Assembly: GCA_004292705.1 (NCBI GenBank)
Contig: RDXA01000134.1
Span: 1-11,598, forward strand
Direction of reading: 5' to 3'
Source of the DNA: Sphingomonadales bacterium
Lineage (GTDB): Bacteria > Pseudomonadota > Alphaproteobacteria > Sphingomonadales > Sphingomonadaceae
Length of the DNA stretch: 11,598 nucleotides
Shown: positions 1 through 7,471 of the stretch, in pieces
Layout: each line of letters begins with the position of its first letter
Numbering within the stretch: the first letter of the stretch is position 1
Position numbers and translations under genes: made by a program
Notes under the pieces: model-generated
What the model was told of the DNA's origin: nothing
The model's database searches: none
Seen by the model: the letters and a program-made list of their open reading frames with translations, nothing else

Positions 1-453
1 GCCGGTATCGAGCGTGCCTTCCCCGACCGGGAACTTGAACCCGGCGAGCAGGTCAAGCTCCATATTGGCGCCGCCGAAGGTGCCCCAGCCGGCCAGGTTC
101 GAGCCCCACGCGCCGACATAGAAGCCGCTTTCGTGGCTGACGGTGATGCCGCCCTGCACGGCCATGCCTTCGTCCGACTGCGAGACGCCGCGGAAGCGGT
201 AGTCCGAGGTGAGGGTGGCAGCGCCGGAAATGGTGATGGCGGGTGTGGCCTCTTCCTGACCCATGGCGGTGTCAAGATCGATCGGTTCGATCACGGGCAG
301 GGCAATGGCGGCTGCTTCGGGATTGACGATTTCGATTTCGGTTTCAGCGGCCGGCTCGACCTTGGCGGCATCTGCCTCACTGGCAAATGCAGGCGTGGCC
401 AAGCACGCGGCGAAAGCAGCAGCCGAAGCGGCTGTGGCGAAACGAATGGACAT
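1..453 (-). CDS. TorF family putative porin (Gcw_chp / TIGR02001 type), 3' end beyond window
   Basis: The minus frame is open from an ATG at 453-451 to the left edge, giving 151 residues with no stop. Residues 1-24 form a clear Sec signal peptide (hydrophobic Ala-rich core, cleavage after AFA before SEA). An acidic, Ala/Pro-rich linker of about 45 residues follows, then the beta-barrel entry motif LTSDYRFRGVSQSDEG and alternating segments such as SGFYVGAWGSNL. That motif is the hallmark of the TorF/Gcw_chp outer-membrane family, whose substrate is not well established. A purine-rich GGAGCG lies about 10 bases before the ATG and supports this start. In related genomes I recall this family near glnK/amtB ammonium genes, but that neighbourhood would lie outside the window and is a guess. 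Confidence in the family is high; the transport role is inferred. Confidence 0.85.
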   Translation of the reverse strand, partial: MSIRFATAASAAAFAACLATPAFASEADAAKVEPAAETEIEIVNPEAAAIALPVIEPIDLDTAMGQEEATPAITISGAATLTSDYRFRGVSQSDEGMAVQGGITVSHESGFYVGAWGSNLAGWGTFGGANMELDLLAGFKFPVGEGTLDTG

Positions 454-577
454 AAGGAACGCTCCATAGAGAGGTTGGATCGTTCCACCTGCGTGCCGCG
501 CAGGGCCTGTTATCCGAAGTCCCGAAGCCCTGTCTTGGGCTCTCTTGCTCCGAATCTGGCTCCCATCGCGTAGGATG

Positions 578-606
578 GTTATTGCGCAGAGGTTGCGCAC
601 GCACAA
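578..606 (-). promoter_or_regulatory. Possible promoter/operator upstream of the TorF porin gene
   Basis: In the 266-base gap upstream of the porin gene, the minus strand shows TTGTGC (606-601), a 17-base spacer and AATAAC (583-578), a weak sigma-70-like pair. Two copies of the palindrome TGCGCA (583-588 and 594-599), 5 bases apart, fall largely in the spacer. TGCGC-N7-GCGCA resembles the NtrC dyad TGCAC-N7-GTGCA (8 of 10 positions). I see no other gene or structure in 454-712. The assignment is tentative. Confidence 0.25.
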
Positions 607-712
607 AGCTTATGTGAAAACGGCGCTACACATTATCTTGTTGCGTGTCATAGTTGCATCACTCTTGCATGCGTGCAGCGGCAACCTTGCCTCGCTGATT
701 TCAGTCGGCTCT

Positions 713-730
713 GCGGGGGTCAACCCCCGC
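713..730. repeat. Perfect GC-rich hairpin overlapping the alcohol dehydrogenase stop codon
   Basis: GCGGGGGT and ACCCCCGC (8 bp) flank a two-base CA centre, so a 7-bp stem with a 4-base loop is realistic. The TGA of the dehydrogenase gene (722-720) lies in the loop region. No T-tract follows on either strand, so it is not a canonical intrinsic terminator. It may protect the 3' end of the mRNA or pause polymerase. Confidence 0.5.
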
Positions 731-1763
731 TGCGCAGGCTCTCCATGTCGATCACGAAGCGATACTTGATGTCGCTCGCTTCCATCCGGTCATAGGCGGC
801 CGCGATGTCCTGCATCGCGATCACCTCGATATCGGGGAGGATGCCTTTCTCGGCGCAGAAATCGAGCATCTCCTGCGTCTCGGCCAGCCCGCCGATCCCG
901 CTGCCGGTCAGCACCTTGCGCCCCAGCAGCACCCCGGTGTGCAGTTCGGGCATCATCCCGATCAGGCCGACCAGCACCTGCACCCCGTCGATCCGCAGCA
1001 GGTGGAGATAGGGCACCACATCGTGGCGCACCGGGATGGTGTTGAGCACCATGTCGAAATAGCCGCGCTTGGCCTTCATCGCTGCGGCATCATCGGTATT
1101 GAGGAAGGCGTGGGCGCCCAGCTTTTCGGCATCGGCACGCTTGCTTTCGGAGCGGCTGAGTACGGTCACTTCCGCCCCCATTGCGGCGGCCAGTTTCACC
1201 CCCATGTGGCCAAGCCCGCCAAGGCCTGCGACAGCGACCTTGCTGCCCGGCCCGACCTTCCAGGTGCGGAGCGGCGAGTAGGAGGTGATGCCTGCGCACA
1301 GCAGCGGGGCGGCCTCGGCCATCGGCATGCCCTCGGGCACCTTGAGCACGAATTCTTCCCGCGCCACGATTCGTTCGGAATAGCCGCCGAAGGTGAGGCT
1401 GCCGTCGCGCCGGTCGTGGCCGTTATAGGTGCCGGTCATCCCGCCATCGAGGCAATATTGTTCAAGATCAGCATCGCAGTGCGAACACTCCATGCAGGAA
1501 TCGACCATGCAGCCGATCGCCACCCGGTCACCCACCTTGTGGCGGGTGACGCTTTCGCCGATTGCGCTGACGATGCCGACGATCTCGTGGCCCGGCACGA
1601 TCGGATAGGTGGTGAAGCCCCAGTCGTTGCGGGCGCTGTGCAAGTCCGAATGGCAGATGCCGCAATGGGTGATCTCGATCAGCACGTCATCATGGCGCAG
1701 GCCCCGCCGGGTGATCTGCATCGGGCCGACGCCGCTGTCGGGCGCGTTGCTTGCAGTTGCCAT
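720..1763 (-). CDS. NAD(P)-dependent zinc alcohol dehydrogenase (YahK/AdhC/CAD-like)
   Basis: This 347-residue medium-chain dehydrogenase/reductase has the usual length for the YahK/cinnamyl-alcohol-dehydrogenase-like branch. Catalytic zinc ligands are visible as C37 (GICHSD), H59-E60 (PGHE) and C156 (LLCAGIT). The structural zinc site is C90, C93, C96 and C104. The Rossmann motif GLGGLG is at 180-185, followed by the strand end LSRSESKR at 202-209; a Ser/Arg pattern there instead of an acidic residue favours NADP(H). These enzymes interconvert aldehydes and primary alcohols in the cytoplasm, with a broad substrate range. The start at 1763 is chosen because AAAGGA lies about 8 bases upstream and the N-terminus then matches the family; the frame stays open further upstream but that part has no homology. 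No frameshift is seen, unlike the gene upstream. The physiological substrate cannot be told. Confidence 0.92.
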   Translation of the reverse strand: MATASNAPDSGVGPMQITRRGLRHDDVLIEITHCGICHSDLHSARNDWGFTTYPIVPGHEIVGIVSAIGESVTRHKVGDRVAIGCMVDSCMECSHCDADLEQYCLDGGMTGTYNGHDRRDGSLTFGGYSERIVAREEFVLKVPEGMPMAEAAPLLCAGITSYSPLRTWKVGPGSKVAVAGLGGLGHMGVKLAAAMGAEVTVLSRSESKRADAEKLGAHAFLNTDDAAAMKAKRGYFDMVLNTIPVRHDVVPYLHLLRIDGVQVLVGLIGMMPELHTGVLLGRKVLTGSGIGGLAETQEMLDFCAEKGILPDIEVIAMQDIAAAYDRMEASDIKYRFVIDMESLRSGG

Positions 1764-1791
1764 AGGGCATTCCTTTCGTTCGAGCACTGAT

Positions 1792-1867
1792 CGAACCTGA
1801 AGGGTTCGCAAGGGCGACTGCCCACCGGCCGGCAGGCCGCCCCCTCGGAGGCATCGGCGAAGCCGAT
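1792..1867. repeat. Two small hairpins between the broken SDR and the alcohol dehydrogenase
   Basis: The 122-base gap holds CGAACC/GGTTCG (1792-1797 and 1803-1808, 5-base loop) and ATCGGC/GCCGAT (1853-1858 and 1862-1867, 3-base loop). On the minus strand the second lies just after the SDR stop. Neither has a T-tract. They could be weak Rho-independent-like ends or chance in GC-rich DNA. Confidence 0.35.
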
Positions 1868-1885
1868 AGGCCGTGAGCGTAAAAC

Positions 1886-2634
1886 CTACTTCGGTGGCAT
1901 TCTGATCGCCCCGTCGAGGCGGAACTGGTGGCCGTTGATGTAGCTGTTGCGGGCGATCTCCAGCACCAGCGAAGCAAATTCCTCCGGCTCGCCGAGGCGT
2001 TTCGGGAAGGGGACGCTGGCATTGAGCTGCGCCCACATTGGCGGGTTGCGGTCCTTCATCCCCAGCATCAGCGGGGTGGCGAAGATGCCGGGCATGACCG
2101 AGTTCACGCGGACGCCCATGTCCATCAGATCGCGCGCCTCACCTGCCCGATCTGCCCGTCCTGCGCCGCGACGCTGGCGGTGAGGATGATGCAGCCGCGC
2201 TCGCCGTCCGCGTTCACCGGATCGGCGTTCGCCATGCCCAGCGCCGAGATACTGGCGACGCGGTAGCTGGCGACAAGGATACCCTCGGCTCCGAAGGCGT
2301 AGTCCTCGGTGGAGAGGCGCTTGTACTGGCCGCTCTCCTTGTCCCAGCCCAAGGTCTTGCCGCGGCGACTGGCCATTGCGCAGTGGAGCGTCACGCGCTC
2401 CTGCCCGTGCGCCGCGCGTGCGGCAGCGAAGCCCGCTTCGACGCTGGCTTCGTCCATGATGTCGACATGGTGAAAGGTGCCGCCGATAGCCTTGGCATGG
2501 GCCTCGCCAGCTTCATCGTTGATGTCGAAAATCGCGACTTTCAGCCCGGCTGCGGCGAAGGCGGCAGCGCTCGCCTTCCCGAGCCCGCTCGCCCCGCCGG
2601 TGACCACTGCGGCCATGCCCGCTTCGAGTTTCAT
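1886..2634 (-). pseudogene. Short-chain dehydrogenase (HSD10-like SDR), broken by an internal deletion that removes the YxxxK active site
   Basis: From ATG 2634-2632 (AGGGAGAGA about 9 bases upstream) the first frame encodes 169 residues: the cofactor motif TGGASGLG at 12-19, an acidic DIND end of beta-2 typical of NAD binding, and the catalytic-Ser region ILTASVAAQDGQIGQ. It stops at TGA 2127-2125. The downstream frame continues ARDLMDMGVRVNSVMPGIFATPL and ends GAIRMPPK, the normal C-terminus of this family. In intact relatives about 16-17 residues carrying the catalytic Tyr-x-x-x-Lys lie between GQIGQV and ARDL; here these two stretches abut at about 2138-2139 with two leftover bases. A segment of roughly 50 bases is therefore missing and the frame is shifted. 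No other stop is present. The HCAMAS stretch replaces the usual NNAG-like motif and may be normal for this subgroup. The product should lack dehydrogenase activity. The downstream ATG overlaps the stop as TGATG. Confidence 0.85.
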
Positions 2635-2728
2635 GCGCTGTCTCTCCCTGATCTGTTTGCGTCATCGCTAGGCGCAACACGCGCCCCGCGCCACCTCTTC
2701 AATTGAGGCATTAACGCAACACTCCGGG

Positions 2729-2768
2729 CTTTCACTGTTTCGTCATCGCAGGGTAGCTGACTTGTCAC
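2729..2768 (+). promoter_or_regulatory. Candidate PHO box (PhoB-type direct repeats) upstream of the TonB-dependent receptor
   Basis: Heptamers resembling CTGTCAT occur at 2729-2735 (CTTTCAC), 2740-2746 (TCGTCAT) and 2762-2768 (TTGTCAC), each matching 5 of 7 positions. Their starts are spaced 11 and 22 bases apart, the helical period of PhoB sites. TTGTCA (2762-2767) also matches a -35 hexamer at 5 of 6 positions, but no good -10 is seen at the standard distance. The genes downstream act on phosphate esters, which makes PhoB control plausible. The match was found by eye and is not statistically tested. Confidence 0.4.
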
Positions 2769-2830
2769 AGGCCGCGCGTAACCGCCCCTCCAAATTGTCC
2801 GACACCCGGGCAACCGCAGGGGAATATCAC

Positions 2831-5106
2831 ATGATCCGCACACACCTTCTGCTTGGCAGCGCTGCTGTGGCGCTGACTGCCACCATCGCCGCGCCCGCCT
2901 TCGCTGCCGAGGCCGCCGATCCGCAGGCCGTGGCCGCCGCCGTCCAGTCGGGCGGTGCGCTGGCCGAGACCGAGGAAAGCGAGGACGAGCAGATCCAGAC
3001 CAGCAAGGAAATCGTGGTCCAGGGCTCGATCGGTTTCCGCAACCGCTCCGATGCGGCCGAGCCGGTGTTGGTCTATGACGAGGAATATTTCCAGCGCTTC
3101 GAACCGCTGACCGCCGGCGATGCGCTCAAGCGGGTGCCGGGCGTCACCTTCCTGTCGGACGTGATCGAAAGCGATGGCGCGCGGCTGCGCGGGCTTGATC
3201 CGGGCTACACCCAGATCCTCATCAACGGCGAGCGAGTGATATCAAGCTGCGTGACGGTTTCGCGCTCGACGGCGGATACCTGCGCGGTGGTGCGCTGTTC
3301 TTCGACGATGGCGAAGTGAAGCCTTCGGGCGGCTTCTACTATGGCGGTGCGCTCGCGGGTGGGCGTGTGCTGGTTGGTGCCAACGTGCAGGGCCGTTACA
3401 ACCCCAAGGAAAAATCGAGCCTCCGGTATGGCGACTCGCCAGAAAACAATCCCAACTTTGCCACGCAGGATTTCGACAACCGCGAAGACCAGACCGATAC
3501 CCGAGACGGCACCGATTATGCCTTCAACGCGAGCTGGGGGATCGAGACTGACAGCACGGAATTCGAGATCCTCGGCAACTTCGTCCGCACCGAGCGCACC
3601 GAGACCGAGCGGTCGTTCGAGTATAACAGCCCGACTGCGATCAACGGGCCGGTCCGCGCCACGCCGCCCGGCAACCTGCTGACCGATAATGCCAACGTCA
3701 ACGACATCACCACCGAGAGCTGGGCGCTTGTCGGCAAGCTTGATCAGGATTGGGCCTTTGGCGACACTAAGCTGCGGGTCGGCTTTTCGCGCTTCACCGA
3801 TGTGCAGGACGAGTTCGAATACGAAGTCGATTTTGACCGCACCCGCCCGCGCTTCACCGGTGACCTGACCCTGAGCGATACCACGGATGAAGAATTCTTC
3901 GTGAATCTCGAACAGGAATTCGACATCGGCGAAAACCTCGAATTCGCAATCGGCGGCTTCCTTCAGAACAAGGACCGCGACTTCCTGCTCCAGGAAGTGC
4001 GCAGCCGCTTCGACCTGACCGCCGCCAACCGCCAGGGCTATGACCAGTTTAGCCGTAACCCCGGCGAATTCGTGCCCAACCCCTTCCCGGCATTGGGCAT
4101 CAGCGCGTTCAACTCCATCTCGGAAGACCGCCGCGATCTCTATGCCCTGATCGAGGGCGAGTATGACAACGTGACCTTCGAGGCCGGGGTTCGCTGGGAA
4201 AACACGGACGTCACCATCACCGATCTGCGCGTCGGCGGGCTGGGTATCGTCGAGAACGATTACGACGCCTTCCTGCCCTCCGCCTCCGTCAAGATCGAAG
4301 TGGGTGTTGGCCGCATTACCTTGTCGGGCGCGCGCACCCTGCGGCGTCCGCGCTTCGACTTCATTACGCCGGGCCTGCTTGAAGCCGAATTCGGCGACAA
4401 CGACTTCCTCGGCAACCCGCTGCTGCTCCCCGAAACCGCCTGGGGCGGCGATCTTGGCTATGAACACAAGATCGGCAAGACCGGTGTGATCGGGATCAAC
4501 GTGTTCTACCGCGATGTCAGCAACCTGACCGAACTGGCGACCGTGCTGAATGCCAATGGCACCCCGGTGGAAGGCTCGGAAGGGCAGGGCACCTTCATCT
4601 ACACCCCGCGCAACACCGGCAATGGTGAAGTTTACGGGATCGAATTCGACGCCTCGTTCAGCCTCGCCTTCATCGGGCTGCCCGATACCGGCGTCTTCGG
4701 GAACCTCGCGATCCTCGACAGCAACATCACCGACGAGTTCGGCGAGCGTCGCTTCAACGACCAGTCGAAATATGTCTACAACTTCGGCGCGATCCAGAAC
4801 ATCCCGTCATGGGGCGCGGCGTTCGGGGCGACCTATCGCAAGCAGGGCGCGGCTTTCGGGCGTGTCGTGGGCGAGGAAGTGACCACCCGCTACGGCGCGG
4901 ACCTTGAGATCTTTGTTGAAAAACGCTTCGGCGACAGCTTCACTATCCGCGCTGTGGGCTCCAATCTGCTTGACGGCACCAAGGACGAAGACTTCAACAA
5001 GTTCACGACCGTGGCCGATCAGATCGACCGCGATTTCGACGAATACGAAGTCGAAAGCGAGCGCGCCGGGCCGGTGTTCCAGGTGGTTGCCCGTTACGCG
5101 TTCTAG
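2831..5106 (+). pseudogene. TonB-dependent outer-membrane receptor, broken by an internal deletion in the plug domain
   Basis: ATG 2831 has AGGGGA 7 bases upstream. Residues 1-25 are a signal peptide ending APAFA. A TonB-box-like EIVVQG lies at 60-65, and the plug domain starts at DAAEPVLVYDEEYF and runs to ILINGERV at 136. Frame 1 then reads nonsense and stops at TGA 3317-3319. From GAT 3238 the next frame reads IKLRDGFALDGGYLRGGALFFDDGEVKPSGG and continues for about 620 residues to a normal barrel terminus ending VARYAF. In intact relatives about 40 residues (the rest of the plug, with a RIPAELIERVEI-like stretch) lie between INGERV and IKLRDG; these are missing, so about 125 bases are gone and the frame is shifted. 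Intact length would be about 800 residues. The second piece has a GTG (3316) overlapping the first stop. It sits 24 bases before a phytase gene, which suggests phytate or phosphate-ester uptake, but the ligand is inferred from context. It should be non-functional as read. Confidence 0.88.
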
Positions 5107-5130
5107 GACTGCAAGAGAGGCTGTGAAATC

Positions 5131-6092
5131 ATGATCCGCCCATTCCACGGCTTCGCTTTGCTATCTTTGGGGATCGCTGGTGCCTGCGCCAGCATTCCCC
5201 CGATCATGGGCGATCCAGCCGTCAGTGTCACCGCGCGGGCCGAAACCCCGCCGGTCGGCACGGTGCGGGAAGATGCCGCCGATGATCCGGCGTGAAAGGC
5301 GCGCAGAAGAGCTTTCTGGCCGCGCCGGGCCTCAACAATGTCGATCTGGTCGCAATCGAAGGCGGGCAGGTGCTGGTGATCGCCAGCGACCGCAGCGACC
5401 TGACCACGGTCAACCTGTTCCTGGCCATGCTCGACACCGCCACCGGCAAGCTCGCGCCCGCAGGCAGAATCGCGGCTGGGCCGGGCGAGGGCTATGGCAT
5501 CTGCATCGCCAAGCCGGCGGGCAGGAACGAAGTGGTTGCCTTCAGCGCGCCCAAGTCGGGCACGATCTACAAGACCACCATCAGCCGGCAGGCGGGCGGG
5601 GCCTTCACCGGCACCACCACCACGCTGGCGCAGGTGCCGACCCAGACCGAAGGCTGCATCGCCGACCCGCGCACCGGCACGCTCTATATCGGCGAAGAAG
5701 ACGCCGGTATCTGGGCGATCGACATGACCACCGGCGCCAAGCGGCTGGTTGCTGCCATCGACAACAAGGTGCTGGTCGCCGATGTCGAAGGCCTCGCCAT
5801 CGCTCCCGAGGGCACGGACGGCGGATACCTGGTGGCGTCCTCGCAGGGGGACAATGCCTATGCGGTGTTCCGTTTGCCCGATGTGACCCCGCTGGGCCGC
5901 TTCCGCATCACCCAAGGGCCATTCGGCAGCGTCGAGGAAACCGACGGGATCGAGCTCGACAATCGCGACTTCGGCCCTGATTTTCCCGCTGGAATCTTTA
6001 TCGCGCAAGACGGGGTCAACGCGCCTGCTGCGCAGAACTTCAAATATGCGCGGTGGGACGAAATTCTTGCCGCGCTGGAGGCGGGCCAGTAA
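5131..6092 (+). pseudogene. Beta-propeller phytase (3-phytase), broken by an internal deletion of the first catalytic segment
   Basis: ATG 5131 follows AAGAGAGG by 10 bases. The first frame (54 residues) has a secretion signal with a possible but poor lipobox (AGAC) and reaches the conserved ADDPA motif, then stops at TGA 5293-5295. The -1 frame resumes as VKGAQKSFLAAPGLNNVDLVA and runs to TAA 6090-6092. It holds most phytase landmarks: NNVD, GEGYGICI, TQTEGC, GEEDAGIW, DVEGLAI, ETDGIELD and GIFIAQDG, which include the calcium-binding glutamates of Bacillus phytase. In that enzyme about 26 residues lie between ADDPA and the LxG strand, including the phosphate-binding Lys-Lys of the NKKSG region. 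They are missing here, so about 75-80 bases are gone with a frameshift. Intact phytase releases phosphate from phytate in the periplasm or outside the cell. GTG 5292 overlaps the stop as GTGA, so the second piece might be translated by coupling, but it would lack the first blade. Confidence 0.88.
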
Positions 6093-6102
6093 GCCTAGGG
6101 GC

Positions 6103-7461
6103 ATGACCTCCACCTGCTTCGCCGCACCGGACCGCCGCCACTTCCTCGGCACGACCGCCACCGCCTTTGCCGCGCTCGCCGCAAGCGGCTGCGTCAGCCG
6201 GGGGGAAGGCGCTGTTGCCACGGCTGCACCGCGCAGCGCTGACGGCTTTACGGGCTACGGCGCATTGCGCACTGATCCGGCGGGCTTGCTCGATCTGCCT
6301 GAGGGCTTCTCCTACCGCGTCATCTCGCGTCTCGGCGACACAATGGATGACGGCGGCACCGTGCCTGACCGGGCGGACGGGATGGGCTGCTTCGACCTCG
6401 GGAACGGCGAGATCGCGCTGGTGCGCAATCACGAGCTTCAACCGCAGCATGATGCGGGCGGGCCAATCGCCAAGGGTTATGGCAAGCGCAATGGCGTATT
6501 CGTCCCCGGCGGAACCACCACCATCGTGCTTGATGCCGCGACGCTGGCCGTGAAGCGCCAGTTTCGCAGCCTTGGGGGCACGATCCGCAACTGTTCGGGC
6601 GGGGTGACTCCGTGGGGCACCTGGCTCACCTGCGAGGAAGCCCCCACCGGCCCCGGCCAGCCGCGCGGTGACGGACTGGACAAGAGCCACGGCTGGGTGT
6701 TCGAGGTTCCTGCCTCCGCGCGCGGACTGGTCGATGCCGTGCCGCTCACCGCGATGGGCCGCTTCAATCACGAGGCCGCCGCCGTCGATCCGGCCACCGG
6801 CATCGTCTACCAGACCGAAGACCGCGACGATTCGGTGCTCTACCGCTTCCTCCCCAAAGTGCCGGGCAAGCTGGCCGAGGGCGGGCGGTTGCAGGCGATG
6901 GTGATCGAGGGCCTTGCCGATACCCGCAACTGGAACAGCCCGGCGATGGCGGTGGGCAAGCCCTACCGCGTTTCGTGGGTGGACCTCGACGAGGTCGAAG
7001 CCCCCAAAGACGACCTGCGCCAGCGCGCCGCCGCCAAGGGCGCAGCATTGGTCGCGCGCGGCGAAGGGCTGCACATGGGCAGCCGCGAGGTTTTTGCCTG
7101 CTGCACCAGCGGCGGGGCCAAGCAGCTGGGCCAGATTCTCAAACTCACGCCGGGGGTGGCAGGCGCACCCGACATGATCGAGCTGTTCTTCGAAAGCGAA
7201 AGCACGGCGCAGTTCAATTACGGCGACAACCTCACAGTCGCCCCCAACGGTCATCTGATCGTGTGCGAAGATCAATACACCGACGTCTCCGACAATCACA
7301 TCCGCGGGATCACGCCGGACGGGCGTCCCTACAATCTTGCGCGCATCGCAATCCAGACCGAGCTGGCAGGCGGGTGCTTCTCGCCCGATGGCAAGTGGCT
7401 GTTCGTGAACGCCTACGGGCCGACCGCGACGCTGGCGATCACCGGGCCGTGGACGGCGTGA
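6103..7461 (+). CDS. phoX: PhoX-family alkaline phosphatase (DUF839), Tat-exported
   Basis: The gene encodes 452 residues and appears intact. The N-terminus carries a twin-arginine signal (RRHFLG, Arg 11-12), a hydrophobic Ala-rich stretch and then ASGC with Cys30, so it may be a Tat-dependent lipoprotein, although the lipobox is weak. The mature part is a DUF839/PhoX propeller with conserved NHE (109-111), WLTCEE (Cys177), FNHE (221-224), TEDRDD (238-243) and CEDQYTD (388-394), ending in FSPDGKWLFVN and AITGPW. Characterised PhoX enzymes are calcium- and iron-dependent phosphomonoesterases; Cys177 is probably the conserved iron-ligand cysteine (inferred). The length fits the short PhoX clade. 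ATG 6103 is chosen because it begins just before the Tat motif, 10 bases after the phytase stop; the frame extends upstream into the phytase gene. It is the second phosphoester hydrolase of the locus and follows the same promoter or readthrough. Confidence 0.88.
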   Translation: MTSTCFAAPDRRHFLGTTATAFAALAASGCVSRGEGAVATAAPRSADGFTGYGALRTDPAGLLDLPEGFSYRVISRLGDTMDDGGTVPDRADGMGCFDLGNGEIALVRNHELQPQHDAGGPIAKGYGKRNGVFVPGGTTTIVLDAATLAVKRQFRSLGGTIRNCSGGVTPWGTWLTCEEAPTGPGQPRGDGLDKSHGWVFEVPASARGLVDAVPLTAMGRFNHEAAAVDPATGIVYQTEDRDDSVLYRFLPKVPGKLAEGGRLQAMVIEGLADTRNWNSPAMAVGKPYRVSWVDLDEVEAPKDDLRQRAAAKGAALVARGEGLHMGSREVFACCTSGGAKQLGQILKLTPGVAGAPDMIELFFESESTAQFNYGDNLTVAPNGHLIVCEDQYTDVSDNHIRGITPDGRPYNLARIAIQTELAGGCFSPDGKWLFVNAYGPTATLAITGPWTA

Positions 7462-7471
7462 TCGCCTAGGC

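Noticed and set aside
454..712. Small genes in the gap upstream of the porin gene
   Set aside because: Short frames here (for example 545-769 plus and 377-604 minus) have no ribosome site or family resemblance and overlap real genes.
939..1790. 283-codon open plus frame opposite the alcohol dehydrogenase
   Set aside because: His/Ala-rich shadow of an intact zinc dehydrogenase gene.
1764..2036. N-terminal extension of the alcohol dehydrogenase to 2036
   Set aside because: The extra 91 residues are low-complexity Arg/Pro/Gly sequence overlapping the SDR C-terminus; the ribosome site and homology both favour the start at 1763.
3236..3319. Programmed -1 frameshifting in the receptor (and in the SDR and phytase)
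   Set aside because: Slippage could rejoin frames but not restore the 16-42 missing conserved residues, and no slippery heptamer with a following pseudoknot was seen.
3205..4467. 420-codon open minus frame opposite the receptor
   Set aside because: Composition shadow of the acidic, high-GC receptor gene. The coding strand carries clear family motifs; the antisense product has none.
5103..7299. Long open minus frames (372 and 419 codons) opposite phytase and phoX
   Set aside because: They overlap well-recognised genes in full, have no recognisable domain, and arise from GC-rich third positions.
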